From positions 526,033-590,032 of the forward strand of contig FONB01000001.1 in NCBI GenBank assembly GCA_900112785.1: a DNA stretch of 64,000 nt, in the 5' to 3' direction. Positions 61,313 through 64,000 of this stretch are shown here, piece after piece (position 1 is the stretch's first letter; each line of letters opens with the position of its first letter). A program made the position numbers and the translations under genes. The stretch comes from Phytobacter palmae (GTDB lineage Bacteria; Pseudomonadota; Gammaproteobacteria; Enterobacterales; Enterobacteriaceae). The notes below the pieces were generated by a model. The model was given only the letters and a program-made list of their open reading frames with translations, did not search any database and was not told the DNA's origin.

Positions 61313-63451
61313 GTGAATATTATTGCCATCATGGGGCCGCACGGCGTCTTTTATAAAGATGAGCCGATCAAGGAGCTTGAGCAGGCGCTCCAGGCGCGAG
61401 GATTTCAGATAATCTGGCCTCAAAATAGCAGCGACCTGCTGAAATTCATCGAACACAACCCGCGCATCTGCGGTGTCATTTTCGACTGGGACGAGTACAC
61501 GCTCGATTTATGCAGCGATATCAACCAGCTCAACGAATACCTTCCCCTTTATGCCTTTATTAACACCCATTCGACGCTGGACGTCAGCGCACAAGATATG
61601 CGCATGGCGCTGTGGTTTTTTGAATATGCCCTGGGAATGGCCGATGACATTGCGACACGCATTGGGCAGTACACGAAAGAGTATCTCGATAACATCACGC
61701 CGCCCTTTACCAAAGCGCTTTTTACTTATGTGAAAGAAGGGAAATATACCTTCTGCACGCCAGGTCATATGGCAGGTACGGCTTACCTGAAAAGCCCGGT
61801 CGGCTGCCTGTTTTATGATTTCTTCGGCGGTAATACGCTGAAAGCAGATGTTTCTATCTCTGTCACGGAGCTGGGTTCGCTTCTGGACCATAGCGGGCCA
61901 CATCTGGAAGCCGAGGAGTATATCGCCCGCACCTTTGGCGCTGAGCAAAGCTATATGGTCACTAACGGGACCTCCACCTCCAATAAAATTGTTGGCATGT
62001 ATGCCGCGCCGGTAGGCAGTACGCTGCTTATTGATCGCAATTGCCACAAGTCACTGGCTCATCTGCTGATGATGAATGACGTTACGCCGCTGTGGTTGAA
62101 ACCGGGACGTAATGCGCTGGGGATTCTGGGCGGCATTCCGCGCCGGGAATTTACCCATGCCAGCATTGAGCAAAAAATTGCTGCAACCGCTGGTGCAGCC
62201 TGGCCGGTCCATGCGGTAATCACCAACTCCACTTACGATGGGCTGTTGTACAACACCGACTGGATTAAAAAAACGCTGGACGTGCCTTCTATTCATTTCG
62301 ATTCCGCCTGGGTGCCGTACACCAACTTTCACCCGATTTATGCCGGAAAGAGCGGCATGAGTGGTGAGCGGGTACCTGGCAAAGTGATATTTGAAACGCA
62401 ATCGACGCACAAAATGCTGGCGGCGTTTTCGCAGGCCTCGCTTATTCATGTTAAGGGTGAATATGACGAAGACACTTTTAATGAAGCGTTTATGATGCAC
62501 ACGTCCACATCGCCGAGCTATCCGCTGGTAGCCTCCATTGAGACCGCTGCGGCCATGTTGCGCGGTAACCCGGGTAAGCGACTGATTAACCGTTCGGTTG
62601 AACGCGCTTTGCATTTTCGTAAAGAGGTTCAGCGGTTAAAAGATGAAGCCGATGGCTGGTTTTTTGATATCTGGCAGCCGGAGGAGATCGATGAGGCGGA
62701 CTGCTGGCCGGTCGCGCCGGGGGAAAGCTGGCACGGTTTTCGCGATGCCGATGAAGATCATATGTTCCTCGATCCGGTCAAGGTGACGATTCTTACGCCT
62801 GGTATGGATGAACAAGGCAATATGAGTGAAGAGGGCATCCCGGCGGCGCTGGTGGCGAAGTTTCTTGATGAGCGCGGCGTGGTAGTTGAAAAAACGGGTC
62901 CTTACAATCTGTTGTTCCTGTTCAGTATCGGGATCGACAAAACCCGCGCCATGGGCTTACTGCGTGGATTAATGGAGTTCAAGCGAGCCTACGATCTCAA
63001 TTTACGCGTGAAGAATATGCTGCCGGATCTGTATGCCGAAGATCCTGATTTCTACCGCAACATGCGGATCCAGGATCTTGCGCAGGGCATCCATAAATTG
63101 ATTCGTCAGCACGATCTGCCACAGCTGATGCTGCGGGCGTTTGATGTGTTGCCGGAAATGAAGCTGACGCCGCATCAGGCATGGCAACAGCAAATCCGTG
63201 GTGAGGTAGAAACCATCGAACTCGAAAGGCTTACGGGACGTATCTCCGCCAATATGATCTTACCTTACCCGCCGGGAGTGCCGTTACTGATGCCAGGAGA
63301 GATGATCACCGAAGCGAGCCGCTCGGTTTTGGATTTCCTGTTAATGCTCTGTGCAATAGGGCGGCACTATCCGGGTTTTGAGACGGATATCCATGGCGCG
63401 AAGAGAGGAGAAGATGGCGTCTATTGGGTACGTGTCTTAAAAAGACCGTAG
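61313..63451 (+). CDS. ldcC: Constitutive lysine decarboxylase, GTG start
   Basis: PLP enzyme that turns lysine to cadaverine. The 712-residue protein has an N-terminal wing domain (1-130), the PLP core with the Schiff-base Lys in ETQSTHKMLAA near residue 367 and C-terminal domain of the Orn/Lys/Arg decarboxylase family. GTG at 61313 after AGGAGGT is a clear start. The sequence and location between accA and yaeR identify LdcC rather than acid-induced CadA; no cadB-like antiporter is near. Confidence 0.96.
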   Translation: MNIIAIMGPHGVFYKDEPIKELEQALQARGFQIIWPQNSSDLLKFIEHNPRICGVIFDWDEYTLDLCSDINQLNEYLPLYAFINTHSTLDVSAQDMRMALWFFEYALGMADDIATRIGQYTKEYLDNITPPFTKALFTYVKEGKYTFCTPGHMAGTAYLKSPVGCLFYDFFGGNTLKADVSISVTELGSLLDHSGPHLEAEEYIARTFGAEQSYMVTNGTSTSNKIVGMYAAPVGSTLLIDRNCHKSLAHLLMMNDVTPLWLKPGRNALGILGGIPRREFTHASIEQKIAATAGAAWPVHAVITNSTYDGLLYNTDWIKKTLDVPSIHFDSAWVPYTNFHPIYAGKSGMSGERVPGKVIFETQSTHKMLAAFSQASLIHVKGEYDEDTFNEAFMMHTSTSPSYPLVASIETAAAMLRGNPGKRLINRSVERALHFRKEVQRLKDEADGWFFDIWQPEEIDEADCWPVAPGESWHGFRDADEDHMFLDPVKVTILTPGMDEQGNMSEEGIPAALVAKFLDERGVVVEKTGPYNLLFLFSIGIDKTRAMGLLRGLMEFKRAYDLNLRVKNMLPDLYAEDPDFYRNMRIQDLAQGIHKLIRQHDLPQLMLRAFDVLPEMKLTPHQAWQQQIRGEVETIELERLTGRISANMILPYPPGVPLLMPGEMITEASRSVLDFLLMLCAIGRHYPGFETDIHGAKRGEDGVYWVRVLKRP

Positions 63452-63507
63452 CCTCTTGCGGGTTACCTGCCACAACGGTAACGTGCGAAAAGACAAAAGG
63501 AGACACT

Positions 63508-63897
63508 ATGCTGGGTTTAAAACAGGTACATCACATCGCCATCATCGCCACGGATTATGTAAAGAGCAAAGCGTTTTATTGCGATATCCTGGGTTTTACG
63601 CTTCAAAGCGAAGTTTATCGGGAAGAGCGCGACTCCTGGAAAGGGGATCTGGCATTGAATGGACAGTATGTCATTGAGTTATTTTCGTTTCCTTTTCCGC
63701 CAGCACGTCCGAGTGGACCGGAAGCCTGCGGATTGCGTCATCTGGCCTTCAGCGTGGCGGATATCGATCAAGCGGTTGCTCACCTGCAGGCGCATAATGT
63801 CTCCTGCGAAGCGATACGTGTGGATCCCTACACCGGTAAGCGTTTTACCTTTTTTAAAGATCCCGACAACCTGCCGCTGGAACTCTATCAGCAGTAA
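63508..63897 (+). CDS. yaeR: VOC-family protein YaeR
   Basis: A 129-residue protein of the glyoxalase/bleomycin-resistance (vicinal oxygen chelate) fold. It has the paired beta-alpha-beta modules, with likely metal ligands His in VHHIAII, Glu in VIELFSFP, His in LRHLAFSV and Glu in PLELYQQ. The substrate is not known. It follows ldcC by 56 bp, with AAGGAG before its ATG, and may be read together with ldcC. Confidence 0.92.
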   Translation: MLGLKQVHHIAIIATDYVKSKAFYCDILGFTLQSEVYREERDSWKGDLALNGQYVIELFSFPFPPARPSGPEACGLRHLAFSVADIDQAVAHLQAHNVSCEAIRVDPYTGKRFTFFKDPDNLPLELYQQ

Positions 63898-63915
63898 GCC
63901 TTGCCAGTCACAGGA

Positions 63916-63938
63916 ATGCCCGGTAACGTGCCGGGCAT
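63916..63938 (+). terminator. Stem-loop between yaeR and tilS
   Basis: 8-bp stem ATGCCCGG/CCGGGCAT with a seven-base loop, 19 bp after the yaeR stop. No T-run of note (GATTTCCGTTTT follows), so partial termination at best. Confidence 0.5.
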
Positions 63939-63960
63939 GATTTCCGTTTTGGTTACTACC

Positions 63961-64000
63961 ATGACCCTGCCATTACTTTCCCAGGTACCTGCTAACCGAC
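63961..64000 (+). CDS. tilS: tRNA(Ile)-lysidine synthase TilS, first codons only
   Basis: The last 40 bases start with ATGACCCTGCC and stay open to the window end (MTLPLLSQVPANR). In E. coli tilS follows yaeR and its product also begins MTL. The lysidine synthase motif SGGLDS would come just beyond the window. The call rests on position and the first three residues, so it is tentative. Confidence 0.6.
   Translation, partial: MTLPLLSQVPANR

Overview
The window is a stretch of conserved chromosomal backbone from a member of the Enterobacteriaceae. Gene order runs from cueO to tilS as remembered for the 3-5 minute region of Escherichia coli, and nearly every protein reads as a close ortholog (DksA appears essentially identical). 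It is not E. coli K-12. The genes clcA (expected between hemL and erpA), yadD/rpnC (between panC and panD) and yaeI (between yaeH and dapD) are absent, and FhuA, BamA, DegP and PBP1b differ in loops or tails. A Citrobacter-like or closely related genus is my best guess, but the genus cannot be fixed by reading alone. I see no prophage, insertion sequence, CRISPR array, tRNA or rRNA.

Layout. 1-9.2 kb: 3' end of the copper oxidase gene cueO, glucose dehydrogenase gcd, hpt, carbonic anhydrase can, and the little-studied co-directional set yadG-yadH-yadI-yadE. 8.8-16 kb, minus strand: pantothenate genes (panD; panB-panC), then folK, pcnB, gluQ, dksA, sfsA, thpR. 16.2-27.6 kb, plus strand: hrpB, mrcB (PBP1b) and the ferrichrome operon fhuACDB with a Fur-box-like sequence. 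27.7-31.7 kb: hemL, erpA, and the minus-strand set mtn-btuF-yadS. 31.8-36.2 kb, plus strand: dgt, degP (with a clear sigma-E promoter), cdaR. 36.4-41.4 kb, minus strand: yaeH, dapD, glnD, map. 41.6-64 kb, plus strand: rpsB-tsf with its autoregulatory leader, pyrH, frr, dxr, ispU, cdsA, rseP, bamA, skp, lpxD, fabZ, lpxA, lpxB, rnhB, dnaE, accA, ldcC, yaeR and the first bases of tilS.

The last block joins translation factors to isoprenoid carrier synthesis (dxr, ispU), phospholipid precursor (cdsA), outer-membrane protein assembly (bamA, skp, with rseP controlling sigma-E), lipid A synthesis (lpxD, lpxA, lpxB, sharing acyl-ACP with fabZ), replication (dnaE) and fatty acid synthesis (accA).

Nine of the 54 genes whose start is inside the window appear to start with a codon other than ATG: GTG in hrpB, btuF, frr, skp, lpxA and ldcC, TTG in cdsA and fabZ, and ATT in pcnB.

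I found no convincing new multi-gene system. The points most worth a second look are the ATT start of pcnB, the loss of the internal start codon for the short form of PBP1b, the missing clcA, a family of dispersed GGGAGAGGG palindromes that twice occurs with the same terminator stem and the same REP-type hairpin, and the uncharacterised yadGHIE cluster.
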